Assembly (NCBI GenBank): GCA_004369085.1
Contig: ML210153.1
Coordinates: forward strand, 344,251-408,250
From: Coprinopsis marcescibilis
Taxonomy: Eukaryota; Basidiomycota; Agaricomycetes; Agaricales; Psathyrellaceae
Length of the DNA stretch: 64,000 nt
Reading direction: 5' to 3'
This document shows, piece after piece, positions 33,997 to 45,095 of the stretch. Positions within the stretch are counted from its first letter, which is position 1. The number at the start of each line of letters is the position of its first letter. The position numbers and the translations under genes are program-made. The notes beneath the pieces were generated by a model. That model was not told the origin of the DNA, did no database searches, and worked only from the letters and a program-made list of their open reading frames with translations.

Positions 33997-35535
33997 ATGG
34001 AGGCTACCATTCGCAGGTCGTTGGGACGCATCCTGACAATCGCTGCACTGCTCGTTCTGGGCCTGGTCTCGTTCCTTGCGGTATCTCATAATGCGGCACA
34101 CTCTCCTTCAGCTCGCCTGCACCGTCGCGAGCTCATGTATCCACGCCAGGAGCCCACACCCTCTTCCTCTTCCAGGACTCTGAGCGGGTCACCTTCGGAG
34201 TCTGCCTTTTCGTCCACCGAATCCGTATCAAGCACCAGCATCTTCGAAGATGAGAGCAGTACTATCTCGTCAACACCTTCCTCGGTGGTTTCTAGCGTTT
34301 TCTCGCAACCTTCACCCACTTTGAGCGAGTCTTCGATCTTGCCTGACCCTGTCACCACCCTATCTTCCGAACCGCCCTCATCATCAAGTTCGGCTCCATC
34401 GAGCTCCATTGCAACGAGGTGTGTTTCATGTTGCTCCAATGTTCTGACAGTCTTATAGTGACGGTTTGCTAGTTCTCTTGTTTCCAGCGATGCGATCTCG
34501 TCCTTCTCACCAAGGCCGACAAGGGCGCGAGGGACCCGTCCCTTGGGTCCCGAGACAACCTTGTTTGTCGAAGACGATGTTTTCTTTGAAAGCACCGTCA
34601 TCGAAACCGAAACTGCTGCTGGGGGTCCAGAAGAAACCGGGACACCAGTAGGGGCTGTCTCGGCCAATGGGTAAGTCGACCTGTTCCTCCTCACCCTGCC
34701 CGTTTGCGGCTATATTTCTCCGACATGACGCTCATAGTACCATGTGCTCACGTATTTGTATCTCAGATTCTGGGAAAACAAAGCGGCTGTAGCTGCGACT
34801 TTTGTTATGGTTGCGCTCATTTCCCTCGGCCTTACTGCGTTATTTGTGATTAACTGCCTCAATCGGCGCACCCGAGCCAGGCAACAGCGGTTGCACCAAG
34901 AGATTTTCAGTGAAAAGTACACAGGTGGGGGAAACATAAGTCCGAGTGGGAGTCGCAGGTCCAGGAGAGATGTCGTTTACGACGATTCCACATTCCAAGG
35001 CGCCGTTGTAACGTCTTCTTACCCTTTTGCGGGCGCTGGCTCGGCAGTCAGCTCTTCCCAACAAGTTGGAAGAGTGCCTTCACCGAAAAAGTCAGTTAAA
35101 CGCACCAGTGATCCCACCCCGCAACCCCCCAGCACCTCGCACTCGCACACCTCGCAACAAACCGCTTACTGGACCCCAAATGAATCGCAACAATCGTTTT
35201 CCACTGCCCAGAATCATGGGGTTGCGCCCCAACGGACGCAATACACCCTGCCTTCGCAGCTGCAGGCTCAAGCAGCGCAACCAACGGCAGCCCAGCTGCC
35301 AGACGGCGCGAATGGTTATGCAGTAAACGCAAATGATTATTATTCCGCCAACTACTACGCCGCTGGTATGTACACCAACGCACCAGCAGCCAATTACGCC
35401 GCCGCAAATGTTGTGGCAAGCTATCCTCCCAGCTCCTATAATCCTCCAGCGCCACAGGTGGCGCCAACGACCCAGCGGGGTTCTTACCCTTACTCTATTG
35501 ATTCATTCTACGGCGGAAACAATGGTGGCGCCTAA
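33997..35535 (+). CDS. Mucin-like single-pass membrane protein (Mid2/Wsc/Skg6-type architecture)
   Basis: Start at 33997 (MEATIRRSLGR) followed by a hydrophobic segment (ILTIAALLVLGLVSFLAVS), a signal peptide or anchor. The next about 190 residues are rich in Ser, Thr and Pro, so heavily O-glycosylated, with two small introns. A second hydrophobic helix (VAATFVMVALISLGLTALFV) precedes a basic stop-transfer (NRRTRARQQRLHQ). The cytoplasmic tail is long, rich in Gln, Ala, Tyr and Asn. This is the layout of fungal wall-stress sensors and of Skg6/Axl2-like polarity proteins, but there is no cysteine-rich WSC domain. Function unassigned. Confidence 0.7.
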
Positions 35536-35922
35536 TCGCAATCCTTGTCCGAGGCCTCAACCTAAGTTACTCATTTTGTTCGCACGTGCAACCCACTTCA
35601 CCATAAGCCATCTTCGCTCTTCTACAACGCTTTTGCACGATTCATTGTACGATTTGATAGTCAAATAACACTTGTATACATATTCATGCACTTATTTACT
35701 TGCAGCCCAACATCATTCCCGCCCGGACTCGGAATTACCTCTTGGCAACTAATTGGAAACGATGTTTCGTTCTTATCAGTGGTCCCCGCTGCAGCACTGA
35801 CAACCGCGTGCGTGCGAGGACTTGGCGAGAAAACGGCAACATGATGGGTCGTGGTGTTATACGCGGTTCCTTCTTCGGGATAGCTATCGTAGCTTCTTGT
35901 TCCAGCACATCGAACTTCGTAG
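35536..35922. other. Intergenic, nothing identified
   Basis: 387 nt between the mucin-like gene and the ACMSD-type gene; 3' UTR of one and promoter of the other. Only short open frames. Confidence 0.45.
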
Positions 35923-37203
35923 ATGGCTAACGTCGCTCGAAAGCTGTTGGTAGACATCCACTCGCATGTCTACTTGCCTAGATACGCCGCTCTCCTCCGC
36001 TCACGGTCCACGGCGCCTCGTATCAAAACTCTCGCGCCATCAGGGGAAGAACGCCTTCTGATATTGGATAACGAACCAAGTGGAGGCAGACCTGTTGGTC
36101 CTCAGTATTGGGACAGAGATGGTAAGAGTACGATGTATCTGACCCGCCGACATGCTTATGCCGATGAATACAGAGAAACTCAAGTTTATGAACCAGCATG
36201 GAATCGACGTCACCGTCGTCAGTACGGCTAATCCCTGGCTGGACTTTTTGGGTCCGTCAGAGGCCATAGAGCTCGCTGAAAAGTTGAATGAGGATTTAGA
36301 AGAGTATTGCGCGACATCCCCCGTTATCCCAGCCTCCAAGAGCACCCCCGATCCCTCTGGTGATACTTTGCGCCGCATATATGCCTTTGGATTGCTTCCG
36401 CTGGTCCCAGGAATCCCTTCAGACGCGTTGATCGAATCTATCTCCAAGATACGCACCCTACCCCATGTCCGTGGAATAATTCTGGGTACTCAAGGGCTCG
36501 GGAAAGGCCTCGACGATCCTCAACTCGATTCACTCTGGGCTGCCATCTCCGATGCTGGCCTGGTCGTGTTCTTGCATCCGCACTATGGTGTGGACTCAAA
36601 CGCCTGGGGTGAGAAAGACAACGGACATGTTCTTCCACTAGCATTGGGGTTCCCGTTCGAGACCACTGTCGTAAGCCTTGAATGTATAGCCCTTGGATAT
36701 TTCCCTCACAGACAGCCTAGGCAACGACCCGTTTGATCTTAGCAGGAGTCCTCGACCGTCATCCGGCTCTTAAACTTCTTTTGGCACACTCCGGCGGTGC
36801 ACTTCCGGCACTTTCATCCCGTCTCTCGTCGTGCATAACGCACGACCCTGTCGTCGCTTCGCGTTTGAAACACGACGCCCGGCATTATTTGGGAAAACTC
36901 TATTTAGACGCTGTTGCATATGGTCCAGAAGAACTCGGCTTCGCGAGCGACGTTATAGGTCGGGCTGGATCATATTCTGCATCACCAGAGGTTTTGCCAA
37001 TGACCCTGGAAGAAAAGCGTAGCAAAGGAGCCAAGCAGATGCTTTTTGGAACAGATCACCCCTTCTTCCCTCCTCTTTCGACACAGGAAAAGTGGCAGAG
37101 CGTTACAGAGAATCTCAAAGCCATTAACGAAGTACAAGGATGGAGCGAACAGGACAGGGACGGGGTGAGAGGTGGTAACGCTGTTCGTTTATTCGGGTTG
37201 TGA
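35923..37203 (+). CDS. ACMSD-family metal-dependent decarboxylase/amidohydrolase
   Basis: Amidohydrolase-superfamily TIM barrel. Start at 35923: MANVARKLLVDIHSHVYLPR carries the metal-binding HxH (HSH). Further ligands and signatures: GIDVTVVSTANPWLDFLG, GLLPLV, VRGIILGTQGLGKGLDD, VVFLHPHYG, LLAHSGGALPAL and LFGTDHPFFPP near the C-terminus. This is the order seen in 2-amino-3-carboxymuconate-6-semialdehyde decarboxylase and related fungal gamma-resorcylate or uracil-5-carboxylate decarboxylases. Two introns (after about 36121 and 36670). The next gene, convergent and 19 nt away, is quinolinate phosphoribosyltransferase, which favours a role in the kynurenine pathway. Exact substrate is inference. 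Confidence 0.85.
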
Positions 37204-37222
37204 AATCATTTACTAGATGTAT

Positions 37223-38274
37223 CTATACATTGTCTAGATCTGTTGGGTTCTGAATCTTCAAGCTGAAGTCGATGTGCGAAACAGATTGGTGCACGGCACT
37301 TGTGCTGAAGATGTCGATTTCTACCCAAACGGTTTAGCAGTCCGCTGAAGGGATTTTGGATAAGCATACCATTGATAGCTCTTTCTTGCAGATTTTCCTC
37401 CGTGATTCCTCCGCTGCTTTCTAGCAAGAATCTGCGCTTGCTGGACCAGCGTTCCTTGAGGCGTCGTGCAACTTGGAGCAGCTCGTCTCCCTCGATGTTA
37501 TCCAACATGATCACATCGGCTCCTGCCTCGATGGCTTCGTCTGCTTCAGCTTCTGTGCGGACTTCAACGTCAAGCAGCAGGGAGAACCCTCCGACAGATC
37601 GAGCCAGTGATATTGCTTCAGATATGGAGTTGTTGCATGACCAGATATGATTATCTTTAAGCATGATCATGCTCGAAAGGTCGTGTCTATGGGGGTCAAT
37701 ACCTCCGACAAGCATACCATATTTTTCCACTAGACGGAAACCTGGATTGCCCTATGAGACGTTTTGATTTGGGTTCCCAAATATCCCTCACCTGGAGTCG
37801 TTTTCCTCGTTCCAGCGATGATGCCTTTGTATCCGTAGCCACGGGCGAGGTCCTTGATTCGCTTAGATCTAGCTCGTAGAGTTAGGACCAACAGTTCACG
37901 AGATATCAGATGATATATCACTTTGTTGCGATTCCGCTGCACCTCGCCAACAGATTCAGAGCGACCCGTTCGCCGAGGAGGATTTGTCGGGCCTTGCCAT
38001 TGACGGTGGCAACGTGCTTGATAGGCTCAAAGACATCGCCTTCATCCATATGCCACTCTATCTCGCAGCCCAATTGTTGAAAGATTTCGGTGACGAAGGG
38101 AGATCCTGCCAGGACGGCTGGGTCTTTGCCCTTGCCCCACAAGAACGCCGTGCGGGGAACCTCGCCGACAACAAATCCGCCATAGTCAAATGATGGTGTA
38201 TCTTCTTCAAGCCACTGTGCGATCTGTGATTTCCAGCTTGGAGGTAGCAAATGTGCGTAAGATGGTTTGGGCAT
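37223..38274 (-). CDS. BNA6: Nicotinate-nucleotide pyrophosphorylase (quinolinate phosphoribosyltransferase)
   Basis: Converts quinolinate and PRPP to nicotinate mononucleotide, the entry of de novo NAD synthesis. Start at 38274: [21 protein letters not shown]-terminal domain with [27 protein letters not shown]; barrel with [81 protein letters not shown] and [18 protein letters not shown]. The last exon, [29 protein letters not shown], is reached through an intron at about 37319-37369. Stop TAG at 37225-37223. About 300 residues, normal for the family. Three to four introns. Confidence 0.95.
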
Positions 38275-38469
38275 ATTGGAGTCGGTGGTGCCTGTTGTTG
38301 ATGAGAGAGGATAGATTCGGAAGGTATAATGTTGTCAAAGAAATGTCACTTTGTCATAACCCCACGTGAAAATCATATCATCCACCACCAAATATTCGTC
38401 ATCTCTATAACATACAAACTTGTACTTAAACGTCCAGGAACAAGACGATGACCGACTGTCGTTCACAGG

Positions 38470-40158
38470 ATGTCGTTCGCGGCGCTACTTCACCGTGGTG
38501 TGCTCAAGCTCACAGGCAGGGACAACGACGATAGCGGTGACCAAGAAGCAATGGCTGCCCCTCTTCAATCCTACCAAGTTAACACATCCAAGCTTTCCGA
38601 GCGCCTATGGGATGTATTCAAGCGCACATTCGATTTGGGCGCTACATCGTTTGGAGGTCCTCCAGTTCATTTCCAAATCTTTCATCGAAGGTTCGTTGAC
38701 GGATCAGGGAAGACTCCCTGGATAGACGAGCAGACTGTAAGTCATGAACCATGTCCAGTTGGTTGTCGCAAATCTCACCTCGTGCTGCAGTTCCAGGAAG
38801 TGTTCGCGGTATGCCAGGCACTACCAGGACCTGCGTCCACAAAAATGCTGTTCAGCATCGCCCAGATTCGTGCTGGCCTTATCCCCGCCATCTTTGTCTT
38901 CTTGCTCTGGTCACTTCCAGGTGCGATGGCAATGTATGGACTCTCCCTCGGAGTCCAACGCATTTCGGACGTACTCCCGTCGCCCGTCTACGCTCTCCTT
39001 TCAGGGCTGAACGCCGCAACTGTTGGCCTTATTGCATTAGCGGCAGTCCAACTTTCCCGGAAGGCCATAACTGATCCAATCACAAGGCTACTTGTGGTGT
39101 TCGGGGGGTGCGGGGGCATGTGCTATAATGCACTTTGGTACTTCCCTGTATTGATTGCCATTTCCGGTATCGTTACAGTGGTATGGGACAGCTGGTTACG
39201 AGGCTGGATCGCCAGGTTAAAGCAGAGAAGACTGAAGAGGAAGAGGCGCACCTCTACGACCACTCTGGAAATCGTTGCCCCGGAAAACACAAACTCAACC
39301 AACATCCCTCCAGTCGCTTCTACGGATACGAGTTCTGCGCACCACAGGGAGCCACATGCCGCTGCGCCAGAGATCGAGGAGATAGACCGCAAAACCGGTT
39401 CTTCTCCCTCCATTAAATCCGCCCCGGCTACATCCAACCCACCCGCAAAAATCAGTATTTCTGGTCATGGAATCCCAGTCAAAATCGGGATCACCCTCAT
39501 TGCTGTCTTTTGGGTCGTATTCGTCACCGTCATAGTGTTGCGAGGCACCTTGAAAGCACCTCCACTCCTCTTTTCCCTCTTCAACAACATGTTCCTCGCT
39601 GGAACCATCATATTTGGCGGAGGTCCAGTGGTTATTCCACTGCTTCGTGAATACGTTGTGGAGCCTGGTTGGGTCTCGCCTCGAGACTTCCTTCTTGGCT
39701 TGGCTATCATTCAAGCCCTTCCTGGCCCCAACTTTAATTTCGCGGTGTACCTTGGTGCCCTCACTGCGTTGAGCGCAGGAGGTTCGAGGTCGGCTTCAAC
39801 TACATTTGTGGGAGCGCTCACCGCTTTCCTTGGCATTTTCGTGCCAGGTCTTTGGCTTTGTGTCGGTTTCCAGTCCGTCTGGCGTGCTCTGCGCGCGAAA
39901 CCCATCGTTAGCTCTCTTCTGAGAGGTGTAAATGCCTCTGCCGTAGGGCTGATCTTTACCGCTGTTTATCGTCTCTGGGAGATCGGCTTCCTGACTGAAA
40001 CAGATGCGCGGGGCACGAGTTTAGGGAAGGAGCCATGGTGGTTGGTGGTCGCTGCCTCCACATTTACCTTTGTCGAGTGGTTCAAAGTTCCACCACCTGT
40101 GGCAATCGTCACTGGCGGTGTAGCCGGACTGGCATGGTATGGTGTTGTGAGCCGTTGA
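38470..40158 (+). CDS. CHR-family chromate/anion transporter
   Basis: Two-domain CHR protein. Start at 38470 (MSFAALLHRGVLKLTG). N-terminal half: TFDLGATSFGGPPVHFQIFH and the ALPGPASTKMLFSI signature, then membrane segments. C-terminal half repeats the pattern with GTIIFGGGPVVIPLLREYVV and ALPGPNFNFAVYLGAL. A hydrophilic Ser/Thr/Pro loop of about 110 residues (39,230-39,450) joins the halves. Predicted 10-12 membrane spans. Known members export chromate, probably as a by-activity of sulfate-like anion transport. One intron at 38737-38790 (54 nt, no stop codon, keeps the frame), so a long unspliced frame also exists. Divergent from BNA6, 195 nt apart. Confidence 0.9.
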   Translation: MSFAALLHRGVLKLTGRDNDDSGDQEAMAAPLQSYQVNTSKLSERLWDVFKRTFDLGATSFGGPPVHFQIFHRRFVDGSGKTPWIDEQTVSHEPCPVGCRKSHLVLQFQEVFAVCQALPGPASTKMLFSIAQIRAGLIPAIFVFLLWSLPGAMAMYGLSLGVQRISDVLPSPVYALLSGLNAATVGLIALAAVQLSRKAITDPITRLLVVFGGCGGMCYNALWYFPVLIAISGIVTVVWDSWLRGWIARLKQRRLKRKRRTSTTTLEIVAPENTNSTNIPPVASTDTSSAHHREPHAAAPEIEEIDRKTGSSPSIKSAPATSNPPAKISISGHGIPVKIGITLIAVFWVVFVTVIVLRGTLKAPPLLFSLFNNMFLAGTIIFGGGPVVIPLLREYVVEPGWVSPRDFLLGLAIIQALPGPNFNFAVYLGALTALSAGGSRSASTTFVGALTAFLGIFVPGLWLCVGFQSVWRALRAKPIVSSLLRGVNASAVGLIFTAVYRLWEIGFLTETDARGTSLGKEPWWLVVAASTFTFVEWFKVPPPVAIVTGGVAGLAWYGVVSR

Positions 40159-40340
40159 CTTCACGGCGTTGCGCGGATATATTCTAACTGAGCTTGCTTC
40201 TACATAGTAGTAAGTAGCCTGACGAGTGCAATAATGTCCATGTATGTTTCTATATTACTCTCAAAGGTTTCGTGTTTCTGAGTTCGAATTCATGAATGCA
40301 AGTGGAGCAAGTCGCAGCAGTGCTAGCCTGGCTTTGCCGG

Positions 40341-41147
40341 TCAGAACAGAGCGTACGCCAGCATGAGGGCAATTCCAATCAGTGAAGGCATGAACGCCTT
40401 GTGGCCCGTCGATCCACTGAATGGAGAAGACATGTTGGGGTCTACGTCAAATGCATCGTCTGCTCCGGCCCTAGCCATGGGGAAGGATTTCATTAATCGC
40501 CGAAATAACTCGAGTAATTAGGTATATGAAAGCTTACTGTGGAGTCGGTGCGCCAGCCACACCCACTGTGGATGACCCGCTGTTTCTAGCAGCCGACCTG
40601 GTCGCAGCGTGGACACCGAGGGAGTCTGAATGAGAGCTGCGAGCAGTGGTGCTTTCTGCCTCGTGGTCGTTTGCCGCAGTGATATTGAACTCATTTGACT
40701 GCGCGTAAATAGTGTTGAGCTCGCGATCGCTCCTGACTAGGTTGATTCGGTAGGAGCCGCCAGGGGTCGGCCAGCCACCAGTAGGTGGGTCGATGCTGAG
40801 CGAAGAGTCCCCAGTGGCGTCCACCGATCTAGCGAGAACGATGTCAATTGGAAGGAGATCGCGATTCTTTCATGGAGAAAGAAATATTGTTACAACGAGG
40901 ACATTTCTATGCAATGGGCCAGACTTACAACGTTCGTGAGGAGAATAGCAAAAATTTCAGGGTCTGTCGATACCCGCTCCCAAGTAACGCTGCAAACTGT
41001 ATTGAGCAGGAGTCCCAGTGGATATTTTGAATTGACTGCTTACACTTGGGCGCCATTGTTTGACCATCCCTGTCTTTGGTTGGGATGTGCAACGAGAAAT
41101 CCAGCAGCAGAAGATGCCAGCAAAGCGAGGACTGCAAGTGGGTACAT
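40341..41147 (-). CDS. Kre9/KNH-like Ser/Thr-rich GPI-anchored cell-wall protein, copy 1
   Basis: Start at 41147: MYPLAVLALLASSAAGFLVA is a signal peptide, followed by HPNQRQGWSNNGAQ. The second and third exons form an Ig-like Kre9/KNH N-terminal domain: VTWERVSTDPEIFAILLTNV, GGWPTPGGSYRINLVRSD, IYAQSNEFNI. Then a Ser/Thr-rich stalk, and a last exon (40341-40470) with PNMSSPFSGSTGHKAF and the hydrophobic tail IGIALMLAYALF, a GPI-attachment signal. Three introns. Paralogous in layout to 44332-45038. Members are wall or membrane surface proteins of unknown biochemical function, linked to beta-1,6-glucan in yeast. Confidence 0.85.
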
Positions 41148-41433
41148 GGTTGAAGGTTAAAGGAAAGAATAGGCTAGGATAGAAGCAGAATTTCGATTTA
41201 TGAATGGTTGACCATCGTGGTAATCTTTGAGTAGTGCTAAAAATAGGTACCTTTCAGGTCCGAGCTCGCCGAGGCATGTCGCTCACGCGCTGCTGACTCT
41301 GTCACGTGATGTGAAAATCGCTTCCCGCGAGGCTTTCTGGCAATTGCCGGCTCTCACAGAGCGCCCATATCATTCAACCACGCTGATACATACAACCTAG
41401 AACTTCCGGCACCAAACGCGTATGCATTAGAAC

Positions 41434-42896
41434 TCAGGTCTGAGAGCCAGCCGTCACCCTCAGGCTAAAGTCTACACTAGCGGTTCCCTCCATCCCAGTG
41501 AAATTCCCTCGAACCATATCTTCTATTACTCGTAGCTCTGCATTCGACATCATCCGGTGCTCCGACTCGGACAAGCAAATAATGCGAATGTCAACGTCTT
41601 GCAATTCTGGAGCGAATCTTGCTAGCGCCTCATCAAGTCCTTTCCAAGACAGCGTGTCCCGGTGTGCGATTTGTTCCAAGCCGGTTGGTTCTGCTTCGAT
41701 TGCGAAGCACACACGGATGGTGAGGACTTTCAACCGTTGGATCTCGTTTCTTCTGTGGCGGATATCACCGTCCGATGGCCCAAATAGGTGCTTCAAGAGT
41801 ACAGGTACCGACATTTGACCTCTCGTGTCGATGTAGATTGATTCAAATTCGAGGTCGAGGCATTGCAGGTTGGCAAAAACTCGGCGAGGCAGTGCGAGCG
41901 AATTAGGCGTCGCAGCACCTACTCCTATGACGCCGTCCAATGTACCTGAAACGTTTTCATAACACAACGTAAGCTCCCATAGCCAAGTACAAGACTGGAG
42001 GCTTTAATAAAATTTGACTTGCCGAAGTTCCCCGTCGGCGCAAGTTCCAGAGTTTCCAACTCAGAACATTCGGCGAACCTCTCTATCATACTGACAGTCG
42101 CAGGCAATTCCTGGACGTCTATAGAGAACGCGAGTTGCTTCACGTCTTCGAACCGGATCGGACTGAACGGTGTTTGCTGCAGGTGACGGACCAGTGTCGG
42201 AACGACCCCCGGTGACGTAACGACTGAGAACACCCGCAGTGGTGCCGATAGCAATCCAGTTTCCAAATGGGAACGGACTGGGATTCCGTGTGTCGTATTC
42301 GACAATCCTGGGGTTGAAAGAACGACCGATTCGACCTCCAAAACCTCCGCGTGCAACATGACTTTGAAAAGCACGGTGCTGGGCAGGCCATTGAACCCAC
42401 CCACGCTAAAGTTGCGGGGGCGTGTGGAGAGGACCATTATCAACAGCGCAGATCGGAGTTCTTCGCTGCATTCCGTCCATTTGATGCTTCTAGAGGTGAA
42501 TAGACGCAAGGAATGCAAGTTCCGAATGTTCGCAATGTTGGTGTGAATGTCGGTGAGGAGTGGAGGAAGGAGTGGCTCTTGAATCATCCATGATGGCCCG
42601 TCAACGCCTTCGTCTGCTTCATTGTTGTCTAGGTACGATATTACGGTGAGTGAAGTGATATACTGTAGTGGATTGGGTAGGTTGATATAGGTGGATGATT
42701 GACGCAGTTGTTGAAGTGTTCTGGCGCGGTTGGCGCTGTCTATGGTGAGCTCTCGGAATAGATATCCGAGGGCTATGGTGTGGAGGTTCTTGGAGACGAG
42801 GGAAAGGGATTTAAACATTGGGCGGAAACCGCCCTCGGGATATAATCTAGCTCGGAGGGCAACCAGCTCCCCGATGACCGCTCGTCCAGATTCCAT
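41434..42896 (-). CDS. LRR-like orphan, F-box family without a clear F-box
   Basis: Start at 42896 (MESGRAVIGELVALRARLYP). The segment SLSLVSKNLHTIALGYLFRE LTI is the text that usually follows the F-box in the large Agaricomycete F-box/LRR families, but the LPxEIW helix before it is not seen. The rest consists of irregular leucine-rich repeats (LHSLRLFTSRSIKWTECSEE, LEVESVVLSTPGLSN, LETLELAPTGNFG, LQCLDLEFESIYIDTRGQ). One intron at about 41946-42022. Stop at 41434-41436. Possibly a substrate-recognition protein; unproven. Confidence 0.75.
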
Positions 42897-44331
42897 GGGG
42901 GAAGATCAGTGTGTGTGTAGGGCTAGCAGTTGGACGAATAGAAAAGAGAAGTGTTGGTAGCGCAGCTCCTAGAGGGATGGGGCTTTAGTAGTAGCTCAAC
43001 ACACGACGATTAATCAATCAGTACCATCGATGAATGACTCTATGCACCCCATAAAGTATCTCTTACCCAGCCTGCAGGCTAGCACCCGACCACCGCGACC
43101 AGTGTGACCCCGCCAAGTCTTTCTTTCTTTATGCGAAACACGACTCTTTGTAGTTCTAACTTCAGACGGTGGGGAAACGCGTGGTATTGCTGCAGGCGCA
43201 ATTCTGAGCGCTGGTAGGAACCTCCGAGGATATAAGCGCTTACCGCCTCAGATGTACGTCATGGAGACTCTGCTTCAAGCCTGACAGAGCCGATGAAGAT
43301 GAGTGATAGTAGGGCCTTGTGGGGCCAGAGCCAAGGGTATGATAGTAGAGCCCGTAGAGCATGGTGAACTCCGCGCCAGTGTGTACCAGTCCAGGAGCAG
43401 CCAGAAGCTTAGGCACGCGGGAAGAAAGAGCTAGATTTTCGAGAATAAAGCAAGCCGTAAGGAAATATACGGCCGAAATGTCCGAGATTATGGCGTCAGT
43501 AACTACTTACAGAGATACTCATGGGATTGTTGGGATTGCATGTATCTTCAAGCGTCGAGAGGCTTCTGTTGCGAGCTGCTACTGACTTCTGAGAGCGACA
43601 GAGAGCCGGGTAATGCTAATGCACGCGCAGTGATACTACCCGTTCACGCCCAAATGACTTCTGTATCCTACTAGTCAAAGCTTGCGCGTGTGGAAGATGC
43701 GGCAAAGTAGTATTATATTAATTAAAATGAATCCATTGCGAGAAGGAGTAGGGTGTAGAGCTCCCGTTTGCTGAATTCAGCGACGTGCCAAGCTACATGC
43801 CGGGTGATGGCCGACACAATCTACGCCTCTCAGCCATCACCGACTGTGACAGGAGACCCAAATTTCTACACTTGAATCCTCCTCATTTTCTGTCAGATAA
43901 AATACATATTCTAGTTGATGTGGTATACTAGATACTATATGTCAATTTTCAGAAAGAACTGAGTAGGGGAAGTGCGAGATTGAAAATGTGAGCTGGATCG
44001 ACGTTTTACCGTATGCCGGTGATTTACATGCTTGAAGCTTCAAGGCTGAACGTTGAACCCGGGTCCTGCGTTGGTGAATATGGAAAAAGCATGTTGGTAA
44101 CAATACAGGATTGAGTGCGTACATGGACAGATTCACATATACGATAAGGAAGCGCAGAACCCATAAAAGAGACAAGCCAGGGGAATACATATAATACCAT
44201 AATCGTTGGGATTGTCGAACAATCGGGAGCCTAAAAGGGGTAGATTGTGTCCTGTGAGAAACTCAAGTCCTCATAACGAGCCAAGTGAAAAAGATCAAGA
44301 AGCGCGAGAGGGGAACCGGTGACGCTGGGAA
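42897..44331. other. Long gap, no supported gene
   Basis: 1.4 kb with only short, non-overlapping open frames (such as plus 43361-43585 and minus 43942-44190) that have neither recognisable motifs nor flanking splice sites. Neither strand shows a coding pattern. The right-hand 300 nt is probably the 3' UTR of the second GPI protein gene. Confidence 0.5.
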
Positions 44332-45038
44332 CTAGAGGAAGAGAGCAGGAACCATGGCGAACGCGACCGCAGCGGCGGAAATTGTAGAGCCAGAGAGTGC
44401 TCCGCTTGTAGGCAAGGTATCGTCGGTGGCAGCAGCGTCAGGTTGTTCAGTGTTAATAGGTGTCGATGTGGGCCTTCGGGTGCTGTAATTGGGGATAAAG
44501 GGTTAGCTACAGTAAGATTGGCGTCGACAGTGCACCACTTACGGAGTCCTGGTGGAAGTGGTAATATTTGCCTCCTCAATTTCGAAAGCGGTCGACTGTG
44601 CGAGGACGCCAGTGACGTTTGTAGTCTCAGCAACGAGGCGAACAATGTAGCCGCTTCCAGGAGAAGGCCAGCCGGTCGTCGAGCCAGAGTCAGGGGGATT
44701 CATGGTGGTGTTAAGGAGTGTGCCGTCGACCAAGGCAGCCAGAATCTGGTCCTCACCCATGAGGCCCTGCAACAAGACAGTTCAGTCATGTTCCGTTTCG
44801 ATTCGGTGTTGAACTCACAGGATTGCTCAGAACAACAGTGAAGTTGAGTCTGTCGTCGGCTTCACGGTGCCAGGTGAGCCTGAAAATAAATGAATACTCG
44901 TCTATTTCGCTAGACAATGGAATGCACGAACACCTGAGGACCCTGGTCAGTCCATCCTTCAGCTTCATTGGGGAAGAGGATGGTGTAGCCGAGAGCTGAG
45001 CTGGCGAAAGCAAGCAGAGCGACAGGGAAGAAACGCAT
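44332..45038 (-). CDS. Kre9/KNH-like Ser/Thr-rich GPI-anchored cell-wall protein, copy 2
   Basis: Start at 45038: MRFFPVALLAFASSALGYTI (signal peptide), then LFPNEAEGWTDQGPQ. Next exons: LTWHREADDRLNFTVVLSNP, DQILAALVDGTLLNTT, GWPSPGSGYIVRLVAETTNV and LAQSTAFEI, the same Ig-like Kre9/KNH pattern as 40341-41147. A Thr/Pro-rich stalk follows, then the GPI signal (LSGSTISAAAVAFAMVPALF L). Stop TAG at 44334-44332. Introns in equivalent places to copy 1. A TATAAG element at 45095-45090 lies about 50 nt upstream of the start. Confidence 0.87.
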
Positions 45039-45089
45039 GTTGAGGGCGAAGGGTAAAGAGTGTAGGAGTTAATGAATGTAAGTAGAGGC

Positions 45090-45095
45090 CTTATA
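45090..45095 (-). promoter_or_regulatory. TATA-like element of GPI protein copy 2
   Basis: Reads TATAAG on the minus strand, 52 nt before the start codon at 45038. Position and sequence fit a TATA box; not proven. Confidence 0.4.

Noticed and set aside
34086..34694. 202-codon minus-strand frame
   Set aside because: Complement of the Ser/Thr-rich ectodomain on the plus strand, which has a signal-type N-terminus, GT-AG introns and a membrane helix.
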